NCBI GenBank assembly: GCA_964400155.1
Contig: CAYNSQ010000002.1
Coordinates: 1-64,000, forward strand
DNA length: 64,000 bases
Direction: 5' to 3'
Origin: JAYTJL01 sp964400155
GTDB lineage: Bacteria; Patescibacteriota; Saccharimonadia; Saccharimonadales; UBA10212
In this document: positions 8,468 through 17,433 of the stretch, piece after piece
Layout: each line of letters opens with the position of its first letter
Position numbering within the stretch: the first letter of the stretch is position 1
Notes under the pieces: model-generated
Seen by the model: only the letters and a program-made list of their open reading frames with translations
Database searches by the model: none
What the model was told of the DNA's origin: nothing
Position numbers and translations under genes: made by a program

Positions 8468-8695
8468 ATGAAAGAAACAGGCAATAATATATTCGCGGGC
8501 GATCCATACGGTGTTTCAAGGGTTGAACATGAGGAGTTACGTACTGACTTTGGCGTCCCTGAGACTGAGTTATCTGCTGCTGATCAACAATCAATAATCG
8601 AAATGTATGCAGCTATAGCTAGACGAGAAGCCATCAGGACAAGCTCCGAAACTGATAGTGAAGTGTTTCGCAGAGAAAACAATCACGGTCGCTAA
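8468..8695 (+). CDS. Small hypothetical protein (75 aa)
   Basis: A short acidic, soluble-looking protein with no recognised domain. It starts with ATG 21 nt after the tRNA-Ala end; the frame is open further upstream only through the tRNA, so that part is discarded. A helical central stretch (ETELSAADQQSIIEMYAAIA) is the only clear secondary-structure hint. It may be read from the tRNA transcript and sits 13 nt before the pseudouridine synthase gene, which suggests a shared transcript. It could also be non-coding. Confidence 0.45.
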   Translation: MKETGNNIFAGDPYGVSRVEHEELRTDFGVPETELSAADQQSIIEMYAAIARREAIRTSSETDSEVFRRENNHGR

Positions 8696-8708
8696 TGGTG
8701 GCCAATAA

Positions 8709-9398
8709 ATGCGCCTTAATGTTTATATAGCGCGAGCAGGTCTAGCATCTCGGCGTGGGGCGGATGAGATGATTAAGGCTGGGCGAGTTACGGTGAATGG
8801 TGCGGTGGGGCAGTTGAATTCGGAAGTCACCGAGTCTGATGATGTGCTACTGGACGGTAAAAAGGTAGTACTACAGGGTTATAAATATATTTTGCTCTAC
8901 AAACCAGCGGGGTATGTTACTACTTTGATGGACCCGCAAGGGCGCAGTAAAGTTACTGACTTAGTCCACATCAAAGAACGAGTAGTACCCGTTGGCAGAC
9001 TGGATTTGGACACAACTGGAGCATTGCTTTTAACCAATGATGGAGAACTGGCTAATGCTCTGATGCACCCAAGTGGTGAAGTGGATAAAATTTATGATGT
9101 TGAATTAGACAGAGCACCTAATCAAAAAATACTTAACATGTTAAGTATCGGTGTAATAATTGATGGCAAGAAAACGGCACCGGCAAACGCTAAATTGATT
9201 AGGAACAGTAAAATAGAACTGATAATTCATGAAGGACGCAAACACCAGGTAAAGAAAATGTGCGCCGCGGTGGGGCTGAAGGTAATTAAGTTGCACCGTA
9301 GCCAATATGCCGGACTTAGCTTAATTGGACTCAAACCTGGACAATGGCGGGATTTGAAGGAACAAGAAGTTAAAACTTTGTTCAAAATGGTAGAATAA
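8709..9398 (+). CDS. 16S/23S rRNA pseudouridine synthase (RsuA/RluB family)
   Basis: An N-terminal S4 RNA-binding domain (about 1-50, RLNVYIARAGLASRRGADEM) is followed by the RsuA/RluB catalytic domain. The catalytic aspartate is D99 in VGRLDLDTTGALLLTNDG, and the family C-terminal signature IIHEGRKHQVKKMCAAVG is present. It isomerises a specific uridine in rRNA; whether it is RluB-, RluE- or RsuA-like cannot be settled here. Length 229 aa is normal. Confidence 0.92.
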   Translation: MRLNVYIARAGLASRRGADEMIKAGRVTVNGAVGQLNSEVTESDDVLLDGKKVVLQGYKYILLYKPAGYVTTLMDPQGRSKVTDLVHIKERVVPVGRLDLDTTGALLLTNDGELANALMHPSGEVDKIYDVELDRAPNQKILNMLSIGVIIDGKKTAPANAKLIRNSKIELIIHEGRKHQVKKMCAAVGLKVIKLHRSQYAGLSLIGLKPGQWRDLKEQEVKTLFKMVE

Positions 9399-9407
9399 AC
9401 CATAGCA

Positions 9408-10310
9408 ATGAGGGGTAAAGAAATCATCTTAAAATGGTGGAGAGAAATTCCAAAAAGATATCGTTGGTTTGGGTTTGTCTCAATACTTTTGTTAGTAATT
9501 ATCCTAAGTGTAATTTACTGGTATTACGCCTGTTATCAGAGCACTACCAAAACTTTTTGGTCTACTGTTGAAAACAATTTAGCGACCAAAAGCGTAGTTA
9601 AAAGCAACACTCAAAATAACGGAAAAACATCAATTGCAACTTACGTTGGGCTGTATTTTAACGGAAGACCAACCATGCAGTCTTTAAGGCAGATTACCGA
9701 TGGGACCACAACACCTGCGTCCAAACTAAGCATTGAAACAATCGGCACTGAATTAGCTGATTATCAGCGATATTCAAACATAGAACGACCATCCTTGAGC
9801 AATCAACAATTAGACTATTCTGAGGTTTACAAAATTTGGCTGAAGACATCATCTGATTCTCGTCCACCCAATCAACTGGCCAATAATATATTTGGACCAA
9901 TGTTGTTTGGTAATTTTAACTACACACAACGCAATGAACTCCTTGAACTACTTAAAAAAGCCTACCAACCAACTTTCTCAGGACAATCTAAAATAGACGG
10001 AAAGAGGGTATACAAATACAGTGTAAAAGTTGATATGCTTAAATATGCCGAGGCGGTAGAACGCTATATAAAATTAACTGGTTTGAGGGGTAGTAATATC
10101 TCAAAGTCTTCCTTCCAGAATGATGCAAAGTTAGCATTAACGATGAAAATTGATGTTAACTCAAGACAAATTGTTAGCATCGACCCCGGAGAAGGTAAGG
10201 GAGTTGTAGAAGACTATTCATCATATGGACTTAGTAAAGAAATTAACAAACCAGCCAAAATTTATACAATTGCCGATTTACAAAAAGCCATCCAGTCCGC
10301 ATCCCAATAG
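9408..10310 (+). CDS. Membrane-anchored hypothetical protein, related in layout to the next gene
   Basis: One N-terminal transmembrane helix (about residues 20-42, after a basic RYRWFGF segment) is followed by about 255 outside residues rich in beta-strand and Asn/Ser/Thr. I cannot name a family. The order of elements after the anchor (beta-rich sheet, YKYSVKVD strand, a helix, then a KIDVNSRQIVSID strand) matches the first 360 residues of the following protein, suggesting paralogues of an extracytoplasmic lipid- or ligand-binding type fold. The start lies 10 nt after the pseudouridine synthase stop, so co-transcription is likely. Confidence 0.65.
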   Translation: MRGKEIILKWWREIPKRYRWFGFVSILLLVIILSVIYWYYACYQSTTKTFWSTVENNLATKSVVKSNTQNNGKTSIATYVGLYFNGRPTMQSLRQITDGTTTPASKLSIETIGTELADYQRYSNIERPSLSNQQLDYSEVYKIWLKTSSDSRPPNQLANNIFGPMLFGNFNYTQRNELLELLKKAYQPTFSGQSKIDGKRVYKYSVKVDMLKYAEAVERYIKLTGLRGSNISKSSFQNDAKLALTMKIDVNSRQIVSIDPGEGKGVVEDYSSYGLSKEINKPAKIYTIADLQKAIQSASQ

Positions 10311-10390
10311 ATTTATAAATTTTTAGGATCTTCTACCCGCAACATTGGCATTCTTAATCTGTATACTAACGCTAGTCATCACCGGGCGAG

Positions 10391-10420
10391 TTAGACACTT
10401 TCGAGTTATCGGAGTATACT
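10391..10420 (+). promoter_or_regulatory. Promoter upstream of the 10453 gene
   Basis: TTAGAC, 18 nt, TATACT, 32 nt before the ATG. There is no clear ribosome-binding site; the leader is A-rich. Confidence 0.4.
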
Positions 10421-10452
10421 TTGATTCTAGTAAGCATAAGAAAAAATAAAAA

Positions 10453-11922
10453 ATGCCTCCAAACCAAGATCCCTCTGCTCCTGATAGAAATACCCCGTTC
10501 GATCCATCAACTATTCCTGTTGGTGCCCAAAACCACCCGCTCTTTAGAGACGCTATATCACCGTCAAGTAAGACGGTTGATGATTCTCAAATGCCAACAG
10601 CTCCAGCTGTCTTTCCTGAATCTTTTCAAACACCTGGTCAAAGCATGCCCCAGTACCAGACGCAACAGCCTACTGGTAAGAAAAAAAAGTATGTGTTTTT
10701 GGCAATTGCCTCATTACTGTTGTTGGTGGGAGGTATATCTACAGCAAGTTATGTATACTTAACAAAAACCGACCCTGACAAACTTTATAACAACTTGATT
10801 AGTAACTCTCTCAAAGTTACATCCTATCATCAAATAACTACAGAAAAAGACACTGATGGTTCTTTATACTCAAAATCCGATATCAAGGTGGACTTATCCG
10901 ATATAAAAAACCCTAAGTCAAGCACTGTACATACTTTTGATGAAAAAAGTACCGAATTACCGTCAAAACTGGAGACCTACGGTGCAAAAAACACCTATTT
11001 AAAGGTCAGCACAAAGGATGCCGCTAGTTTTGGGATAGTTCCCGAATATGTTGATAAATGGGTAAAAATTGAAAGCCAAGCTAGTGTTGAAGATGGGTCG
11101 CTGTCACAGTATTTTGAGGCACTTGCTGATGCCAAAACTAATTTATTCGGACACTTTGCTATAGGTAATTATTCTGACGCTGACAGACAAGAGCTGAGTT
11201 CTTTCATAATCAACAATAAAGTGTATGCCTATGATAAAACCCAAGTTACCAAAGAAGATCTCAATGGCACATCGGTTCTTGTCTATAAAGTCGAGATTAA
11301 TCAAGAAAAATTATCAGAACTAAATGAAAAGATCGCCAATATACTTGGTGTGGATAAGGAAAGTCTAGCTCTTTTTGAAATTCAGGGATTCAGCGAGATT
11401 AAAAAAGCGAAACTGTATGTTGATAGTAAGAGAGCAGTATTATTGAAGGTGACAGCAGATACAGACGTTGGCACAACTGAAAACGTCTATTCAGAGTACG
11501 GGACAACTGTAATTCCTGAAGAGCCAAAATCAGAGGCAAATTTTGAACAGGCCTTTAATTTGGATGATCTTTTGAATATTGAAGAAGGAACTCAGGGGAA
11601 CGACATTGAGCGCAAGACTGATATTAATGTTCTGGCTTCACACCTTGAGGCTTTTAATGCACAAAATGGATACTACCCAACACTTGAAAATTTGAACGAT
11701 CCTGCGTTTCGTGCAGATAATATGCAAGGCCTGGAAGTTGATGCTCTTAAAGATCCTGATGGTAACGCTTCAGTTGTCTCAGCGTCTCCTTCAGTTCATG
11801 TCTATGCTTATACTGTCAATCCTGCTGAGTGTGATAACGGCGAAAACGGTGATTGTACAATGTATACTCTGACCGCAACACTTGATAGTGGCGGCACGTA
11901 TGTCAAACAAAGTCTAAACTAG
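10453..11922 (+). CDS. Surface protein with anchor, beta-rich domain and pseudopilin-like C-terminal segment
   Basis: Four parts are visible. Residues 1-75 are Pro/Gln/Ser-rich and disordered (cytoplasmic). Residues 76-98 form a single membrane helix after a KKKK stretch. Residues 100-365 form a beta-rich outside domain like the neighbour at 9408. The last 95 residues (from about 390) read like the C-terminal part of type II pseudopilins or prepilins: DINVLASHLEAFNAQNGYYP, a two-cysteine loop (CDNGENGDC) and a closing MYTLTATLDSGG strand. There is no prepilin cleavage site at the N-terminus, so it is not itself a pilin. Function unknown. Confidence 0.7.
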   Translation: MPPNQDPSAPDRNTPFDPSTIPVGAQNHPLFRDAISPSSKTVDDSQMPTAPAVFPESFQTPGQSMPQYQTQQPTGKKKKYVFLAIASLLLLVGGISTASYVYLTKTDPDKLYNNLISNSLKVTSYHQITTEKDTDGSLYSKSDIKVDLSDIKNPKSSTVHTFDEKSTELPSKLETYGAKNTYLKVSTKDAASFGIVPEYVDKWVKIESQASVEDGSLSQYFEALADAKTNLFGHFAIGNYSDADRQELSSFIINNKVYAYDKTQVTKEDLNGTSVLVYKVEINQEKLSELNEKIANILGVDKESLALFEIQGFSEIKKAKLYVDSKRAVLLKVTADTDVGTTENVYSEYGTTVIPEEPKSEANFEQAFNLDDLLNIEEGTQGNDIERKTDINVLASHLEAFNAQNGYYPTLENLNDPAFRADNMQGLEVDALKDPDGNASVVSASPSVHVYAYTVNPAECDNGENGDCTMYTLTATLDSGGTYVKQSLN

Positions 11923-11951
11923 CCTTTCAACTCTTGTATACTTATTAACAT

Positions 11952-13214
11952 ATGAAAAAGCTGGGCAAACAAACAATAACTGCCGTTTTGGGTTGGCAGA
12001 CTAGACGGTTATACAAAAATAGAAATTTTAAGGTAGTAGCGGTTGCAGGTAGCGTGGGAAAAACCAGCACCAAATTGGCAATCGCAAGTACATTGTCTGC
12101 TAAATACAAAGTTCAATATCAAACAGGGAACTATAACGACCCTATAAGCGTGCCTTTAATATTTTTTGGCCACAAAATGCCACACATATTTAATTTAATT
12201 GCTTGGTTTGGTATTTTTATAAAAAACGAGAAAATGTTAAGGAGTGAATACCCATTCGATGTAGTAGTGGTGGAGCTAGGCACTGACATACCAGGAACAA
12301 TGATTCAGTTTAAAAAATCCCTAAAGGTAGATATAGGTGTTTTAAGCGCAATAGCACCGGAACATATGGAAAATTTTACTGACCTATATTCAGTTGCTGA
12401 AGAAGAGTTTACGATTAAAGAATACTCATCACTGCTTCTCGTAAATTCAGATATGTGTGATAAAAAATATTTAACAACTCTGGGTGATAAATTTATTAGT
12501 TATGGTCGGTCAGGCGACTACAAAATTTCAGATATAAATTTTGATAGTGCAGGTGCAAATTTCATTGTTAGCAAAGACTCGCGACGCATTATAAAAGCGT
12601 CACACGAGTCATTTGCAGAACCACAGCTTCATTCGCTACTAGCTGCTGTAGCAGTATCTGACATGATGGGGCTGAGTAATAAGGATATAGAACTTGGACT
12701 TAAGAAAATTAGACCAGTTGCTGGAAGGATGCAACGGCTGAACGGTGTTAAAAATTCGACAATTATAGATGATAGCTACAATGCTAGTCCTCAAGCCGTT
12801 TTGGCAGCTCTAGATACTTTATATAGGTTGCCTGCAAAACATAAGATTGCGGTATTGGGAAATATGAATGAACTTGGTAAGTACTCAGTTGAAGAACATA
12901 CTAAAATTGGAAAATACTGTGATCCTCGGAAGTTAGATCTTGTAGTGACAATTGGTCCAGATGCCAATAAATACATTGCATCGGCAGCTAAGAAAAATGG
13001 TTGTAAAGTTGAATCTTTTGATAATCCATACGCTGTCGGCGAATATGTGAAGTCGCGTCTTGAAAATGATACTCTGGTGTTGGTGAAAGGTTCACAAAAT
13101 AAAGTATATGCAGAAGAGGCAGTAAAAATATTGTTAGCAAATCCGTCAGATACAGACAAATTAGTCCGACAGTCTAAAAATTGGATGAGAGTTAAAGCTA
13201 AAAACTTTTCATGA
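11952..13214 (+). CDS. murF: MurF-type UDP-MurNAc-tripeptide-D-Ala-D-Ala ligase
   Basis: An ATP-dependent Mur ligase adding a D-Ala-D-Ala unit to the cell-wall precursor. The P-loop GSVGKTS is at residues 33-39, the middle-domain HSLLAAVAVSDMMGL and the DDSYNASPQAVLAAL segment are both Mur-ligase signatures, and the last is most like MurF. The N-terminal UDP-binding domain is short compared with typical MurF (420 aa against about 450), so a MurF-like relative is possible. It overlaps ddl by 4 nt (ATGA), so the enzyme making D-Ala-D-Ala is translationally coupled to the one using it. TATACT lies 9 nt upstream, giving a nearly leaderless mRNA. Confidence 0.85.
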   Translation: MKKLGKQTITAVLGWQTRRLYKNRNFKVVAVAGSVGKTSTKLAIASTLSAKYKVQYQTGNYNDPISVPLIFFGHKMPHIFNLIAWFGIFIKNEKMLRSEYPFDVVVVELGTDIPGTMIQFKKSLKVDIGVLSAIAPEHMENFTDLYSVAEEEFTIKEYSSLLLVNSDMCDKKYLTTLGDKFISYGRSGDYKISDINFDSAGANFIVSKDSRRIIKASHESFAEPQLHSLLAAVAVSDMMGLSNKDIELGLKKIRPVAGRMQRLNGVKNSTIIDDSYNASPQAVLAALDTLYRLPAKHKIAVLGNMNELGKYSVEEHTKIGKYCDPRKLDLVVTIGPDANKYIASAAKKNGCKVESFDNPYAVGEYVKSRLENDTLVLVKGSQNKVYAEEAVKILLANPSDTDKLVRQSKNWMRVKAKNFS

Positions 13215-14125
13215 GTCAAAAAGTCTTAGTCTTGGGAGGTGGAAATTCGCCAGAACGTGAAGTATCCCTGCGCTCAGCCAAATCGGTTGCTGAAGCCGCG
13301 AGGCAAGCAGACTATGATGTAACTGAAGCCGATCCCGCCGATGGACTTGATATTCTAGACCAATTTAACAAGGACACAGTAGTGTTACCGATTCTTCATG
13401 GAGCGGGCGGTGAGGACGGTGTTCTCCAAGCTGAACTGGAAAGTAGAAAATTACCATTTTTAGGCGCAAGTAGTGAATCATCGAAAAACTGCTTCGACAA
13501 GTGGCTGACTAGGGAACTATTGGTTGCTAATGAAATTCCTATGGCACAGGCGGTTCGTACCAATAAGTTAGACTACTCTGGTCAGGAACTTGCCAAAAAA
13601 CCACACGTACTGAAAGTACTGCATGGTGGTTCTAGTATTGGTACGCTAGTTGTACGTGACCCGACTAAAATTACCAATGAACAGTTAGACGAATTATTTG
13701 GTTTGGAGAATGATGCGGTTCTTGAAGAACTAATTGAAGGAGTGGAGATTACAGTGCCAATTCTAGATGAATGCGCTCTAATGCCACTTGAAATACAGCC
13801 ACCAGATAGTGGCGAGTTTGATTATGAAAACAAATACAACGGCGCTACAAAAGAACTTTGTCCACCACCGTCCCTAAAGAATGATCAAATTGTTCTAGCT
13901 CAAAAGTTAGCAGAGAGAGTTCATTCTGTAACAAGATGCAGGCATCTTAGTAGGGTGGACATTATGATGGATAAAAATGGCGACATGTATGTTCTGGAGA
14001 TCAATACAATTCCGGGCTTAACAGATCAAAGTTTATATCCAAAATCAGCCGCTCAAGCCGGCTATAGTATGCCACAGTTAGTGACGAAGTTTGTTGAAAT
14101 GGTTAAGCGAGATTACGCTCTCTAG
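13211..14125 (+). CDS. ddl: D-alanine-D-alanine ligase
   Basis: An ATP-grasp ligase making D-Ala-D-Ala. The N-terminal GGGNSPEREVSLRSAKSV motif, the HGAGGEDGVLQAEL loop, the KVLHGGSSIGT ATP-binding loop and the C-terminal metal/ATP site VLEINTIPGLTDQSLYPK are all present. Length 304 aa is normal. It follows murF with a 4-nt overlap. The ligand-binding loops look like ordinary D-Ala-D-Ala enzymes, but I cannot exclude D-Ala-D-Lac/Ser specificity. Confidence 0.92.
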   Translation: MSQKVLVLGGGNSPEREVSLRSAKSVAEAARQADYDVTEADPADGLDILDQFNKDTVVLPILHGAGGEDGVLQAELESRKLPFLGASSESSKNCFDKWLTRELLVANEIPMAQAVRTNKLDYSGQELAKKPHVLKVLHGGSSIGTLVVRDPTKITNEQLDELFGLENDAVLEELIEGVEITVPILDECALMPLEIQPPDSGEFDYENKYNGATKELCPPPSLKNDQIVLAQKLAERVHSVTRCRHLSRVDIMMDKNGDMYVLEINTIPGLTDQSLYPKSAAQAGYSMPQLVTKFVEMVKRDYAL

Positions 14126-14153
14126 TTTCTTATCTGTTAAACTTTAAGTTGAA

Positions 14154-16592
14154 ATGCAAAGATACAATCCATCTGAAATAGAGCCGAAATGGCAAAAAAT
14201 TTGGGACGATAACCAGATCTATAAGGCTGATCTGGATTCTGAAAAGACCAAGTACATTGCAATGAGTATGTTCAATTATCCTAGCGGTGCGGGTATTCAT
14301 ATTGGTCACGCCATGAATTACACCATTTCAGATGTCATGGCTCGGTTCAAACGTCAACAAGGTTATGAAAGCTACCACCCCGTTGGCTGGGATGCATTTG
14401 GACTGCCGGCAGAGAATTTTGCCATCAAATCAGGTGTTTCACCTCAAGCTTCGATGGCCAAAATAATTCCCGACTACCACAGACAGTACAAAGCTATGGG
14501 ATGGAGCAATGACTGGAGCAAGGAAATATCAACTCATAATCCTGAGTATTACAAATGGACGCAGTGGATATTTTCACAAATGTATAAAGCAGGTCTAGCC
14601 TACCAAGACTCAAGAATGCAGTGGTGGTGCACAAAGTGTCAAACTGTTCTAGCAGACGAACAAGTGATAGATGGCAAATGCTGGAGGCATGATAGTAAAG
14701 ACGATTTAATTGTAGAGAAAAAGGAAGTCAAGCAGTGGTTTTTCAAAATTACAGATTACGCAGATGAATTGCTTGAAGCTACGGAAGACCTTGATTGGTC
14801 TGATGCCGTAAAAATCGCTCAAAAAAATTGGATAGGTAAATCCGTCGGTGCCGAGATTGACTTCAAAGTAGATGGTCAAGATGAAGAAATCAAGGTATTT
14901 ACCACTAGGCCGGATACTATTTTTGGAGCGACGTTTCTGGTGCTGGCACCAGAGCACAATTTAGTCAGCCAGCTGACAGTCGATAGCCAAAAGTCGATAG
15001 TCGAAAGCTATGTTGAGAAAGTTTTACGCAAAACCGAGGTGGAGCGGCAGGCTGATAAGGAAAAATCAGGTGTCTTCACAGGAAGTTATGCTCTCAACCC
15101 GGCCAATAATGAAAGAATTCCCATATGGATAGCTGAGTATGTACTAACTGGTTACGGCACCGGAGCTATTATGGCTGTGCCGGCACATGATGAACGTGAT
15201 TTTGAATTTGCCAAAAAGTTCGAGATTCCGGTAGTTGAAGTCATAAAAAAGCCAAAAGACTCAGAAGAAATATTTACTGGTGAAGGAGAATTGATTAATT
15301 CTGGGGACTATAGCGGGTTGAACAGTGCTGATGCTCGCGAGAAAATTACTGCGAAATTTGGAACCGAAAAAGTTAACTACAAAATGCGCGACTGGAGTGT
15401 TAGTCGACAGCGCTATTGGGGTGCACCAATTCCAATTATCCACTGCGAAAAATGCGGGCTAGTTTTGGTTGAAGACAAAGACTTACCCGTAGTTTTGCCA
15501 GAACTAGAAGATTTTCAACCGAGCGGTGATGGCAGGAGTGCACTTGCAAGAGCGTTAGAGTGGTTGAACGTGACATGTTCAAAGTGTGGTGGACCGGCTC
15601 AGCGCGAAACAGATACACTGGACACCTATATATGCAGTAGCTGGTATTTCTTACGCTACTTTGATCCAAACAACTCTGATCAACCCTTCGACAAGCTCAG
15701 GGTAAACAAATGGATGCCCATAGACTTTTATAATGGTGGTGATCATGCCACGGCGCATATGTTGTATGCCAGGTTTGTGACTCGGTTTTTTCACAAATTG
15801 GGGTTGGTGGAACATCCGGAGCCGTTTAAAAAATTCCTATATAACGGAAAGGTTACTGCTTCTGACGGTAGCAACTTCAGCAAAAGCAAAGGTAATGGTG
15901 TAGACCCATTAGAAATTATCGAACAAGGATACGGAGCCGATGCCTTGCGAACATATTTAATGTTTGCCGCACCGTTAGACCTTTGGATTCGTTGGGATCC
16001 TCAAGGAGTCCCCGGGGCTTATAGGTTTCTAAACAGAGTCTGGACACTATGCCAAGAATACTTGGCAGAAATTGAAAGTGAAAAGTCAAATGTAGAAAGT
16101 CACAACAACGATCTCTTAAAACTTGCGCACAAAACAATTAAAAAGGTGACTCACGACCTTGAACATCAAAAATACAATACGGCGATTGCCGCGATGATGA
16201 AAATGACCAACGATTTGTACGAAGAAAAAGCAAAAAATGGATTTTCAAATTCTGATGACTGGAAATTTGCTCTAGAGAGTCTGACCCAACTTGTAGCGCC
16301 ATTTGCGCCTCACATAGCCGATGAAATTTGGCAAAAGTTGGGCTACCAAGATTCAGTAAATAAAGACCACTGGCCTCAATGGGACGAATCAATGGTGGTC
16401 GAAGATACCTTAATAATAGCTGTTCAAATAAACGGTAAAGTGCGTGCTGAAATTGAAGTAAATGCAGACGTTTCTGAAGAAGAGGCAGTGAACTTAGCAA
16501 AGTCTAACGAAAAAGTCAGATCTCAGATCGCAGACAAGAAAATTAAAAAAGCAATTTACGTGCCTGGTCGATTGGTTAGCTTTGTGGTTTAG
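14154..16592 (+). CDS. leuS: Leucyl-tRNA synthetase
   Basis: A class I aminoacyl-tRNA synthetase, 812 aa. The HIGH motif is at 49-52 and the KMSKS equivalent is FSKSKG near 574-579. The connective editing domain is intact with TRPDTIFGATFLVLAPEH and GTGAIMAVPAHDERD, including the expected catalytic Asp. Two zinc-type cysteine sets (CTKC; CEKC/CSKC) are visible. Three pieces of repeat DNA are translated in frame: a six-unit heptamer array (14971-15012), a four-unit array (16077-16104) and a hairpin repeat giving PFDKLRV near residue 512. The last 17 nt overlap the convergent membrane-protein gene. Confidence 0.96.
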   Translation: MQRYNPSEIEPKWQKIWDDNQIYKADLDSEKTKYIAMSMFNYPSGAGIHIGHAMNYTISDVMARFKRQQGYESYHPVGWDAFGLPAENFAIKSGVSPQASMAKIIPDYHRQYKAMGWSNDWSKEISTHNPEYYKWTQWIFSQMYKAGLAYQDSRMQWWCTKCQTVLADEQVIDGKCWRHDSKDDLIVEKKEVKQWFFKITDYADELLEATEDLDWSDAVKIAQKNWIGKSVGAEIDFKVDGQDEEIKVFTTRPDTIFGATFLVLAPEHNLVSQLTVDSQKSIVESYVEKVLRKTEVERQADKEKSGVFTGSYALNPANNERIPIWIAEYVLTGYGTGAIMAVPAHDERDFEFAKKFEIPVVEVIKKPKDSEEIFTGEGELINSGDYSGLNSADAREKITAKFGTEKVNYKMRDWSVSRQRYWGAPIPIIHCEKCGLVLVEDKDLPVVLPELEDFQPSGDGRSALARALEWLNVTCSKCGGPAQRETDTLDTYICSSWYFLRYFDPNNSDQPFDKLRVNKWMPIDFYNGGDHATAHMLYARFVTRFFHKLGLVEHPEPFKKFLYNGKVTASDGSNFSKSKGNGVDPLEIIEQGYGADALRTYLMFAAPLDLWIRWDPQGVPGAYRFLNRVWTLCQEYLAEIESEKSNVESHNNDLLKLAHKTIKKVTHDLEHQKYNTAIAAMMKMTNDLYEEKAKNGFSNSDDWKFALESLTQLVAPFAPHIADEIWQKLGYQDSVNKDHWPQWDESMVVEDTLIIAVQINGKVRAEIEVNADVSEEEAVNLAKSNEKVRSQIADKKIKKAIYVPGRLVSFVV
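14971..15012 (+). repeat. In-frame period-7 array inside leuS, AGYYNAN type
   Basis: Six consecutive 7-mers: AGCTGAC, AGTCGAT, AGCCAAA, AGTCGAT, AGTCGAA, AGCTATG. They encode a helical loop in the editing domain. The units resemble the arrays after sodA and khpA. Confidence 0.75.
15684..15702 (+). repeat. Dispersed palindromic repeat inside leuS
   Basis: CCCTTCGACAAGCTCAGGG, an imperfect palindrome known as a dispersed repeat in many bacteria. Here it is read in frame as PFDKLRV, a peptide seen as an insertion in unrelated proteins. Confidence 0.65.
16077..16104 (+). repeat. Second in-frame period-7 array inside leuS
   Basis: AGTGAAA, AGTCAAA, TGTAGAA, AGTCACA. The array encodes a Ser/Asn/Glu-rich linker (ESEKSNVESHNN) before the anticodon-binding domain. 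Confidence 0.6.
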
Positions 16593-17115
16593 AATCAGCA
16601 AAAAGCGGGATTGCGTAAGGAGCATCAACAATTACTGTTGGATTGATGGCGTCTGTGTCTCTGATGTCATTAAATGATATGTCATCATGGTTAGCCCAAT
16701 AAATAACTACTTTTCTAGTTGCCTCTAGGCATCTAGCCCCTTCTCCGCTCTCACTAGTAACCCCTTCTGTATTTCTAAGCACTAAGTCGTCTATACCCAT
16801 GTTCAATCTCGCGTTGTCCCAGACCCAGTTATCACTAATGTAGCAACCATCTATTTGAGTAGAGGCAAAAGTGGGTGTCTGGTTTTCTGGTTTGAACTTG
16901 TCGCCCAACCAAGTAAGGGCGGCTGTTGCTATTACAATGGCACCTACGAACTTAATGCCCTCAATAGATCTGCTTGCAACTAAAGAAAAAAGAAAGTTTG
17001 GGTCATCTGCTGGGGGATCCGCATCAATAACTATATCCGTAAATGTGCCCGGCTCATCCCAATTAACATCTCCCCATAATTCACCGTCAGCAGCTTGGTC
17101 ATAAGGTCGAGTCAT
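16576..17115 (-). CDS. Hypothetical single-pass membrane protein
   Basis: A 179-aa protein with an acidic N-terminal half (ADGELWGDVNWDEPG), one membrane helix at about residues 52-72 (GIKFVGAIVIATAALTWLG) and a C-terminal part with three cysteines or so predicted outside. No family recognised. I chose the ATG at 17115 because a TATAAT for this strand lies just upstream (about 17142-17147), which makes the longer reading frame unlikely to be transcribed in full; the two ATGs at about 17136-17139 are alternatives. It ends inside the 3' end of leuS. Convergent, monocistronic. Confidence 0.6.
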   Translation of the reverse strand: MTRPYDQAADGELWGDVNWDEPGTFTDIVIDADPPADDPNFLFSLVASRSIEGIKFVGAIVIATAALTWLGDKFKPENQTPTFASTQIDGCYISDNWVWDNARLNMGIDDLVLRNTEGVTSESGEGARCLEATRKVVIYWANHDDISFNDIRDTDAINPTVIVDAPYAIPLFADSKPQS

Positions 17116-17162
17116 GTTATTGCACGATTTTAACATCATTTGTATTATATTCAAGTTTTGCG

Positions 17163-17192
17163 TTGTGTTAGATGTGCTCCACAAGGTATAAT
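17163..17192 (+). promoter_or_regulatory. Promoter of rpmF-nusB-Nudix
   Basis: TTGTGT, 18 nt, TATAAT, 52 nt before the rpmF start, within the divergent gap with the membrane-protein gene. Confidence 0.5.
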
Positions 17193-17244
17193 ACTCATTA
17201 AGTCGTCCAAGTTAAGTTCGACAATAAAAACTAAGGAAGTAAGA

Positions 17245-17391
17245 ATGGGAAAGCCAAAAAAGAGGACTAGTCCGCGTAGGACAGGCCTGCGACGCAGTCA
17301 TCTGGTGCTAAAACTCTCGCGACGAGTTAACGCAACCAGCCCTGTTAAAGTTGCAACTACCAAAAACGAAACCGGTAGTAAAAAAAGCTAA
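17245..17391 (+). CDS. rpmF: 50S ribosomal protein L32
   Basis: A 48-aa basic protein starting MGKPKKRTSPRRTGLRRSH, which matches the L32 N-terminus (PKRKTSxxRRxxRRSH). The usual second half with the CxxC zinc knuckle is replaced by a short Lys/Thr-rich tail. The start at 17245 follows an AAGGAAG ribosome-binding site; the open frame reaches further upstream only into the promoter region. It leads a transcript with nusB. Confidence 0.88.
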   Translation: MGKPKKRTSPRRTGLRRSHLVLKLSRRVNATSPVKVATTKNETGSKKS

Positions 17392-17433
17392 TTATTTATA
17401 GTAAAAATACGAACGTTAAGGAATAAACACTAA

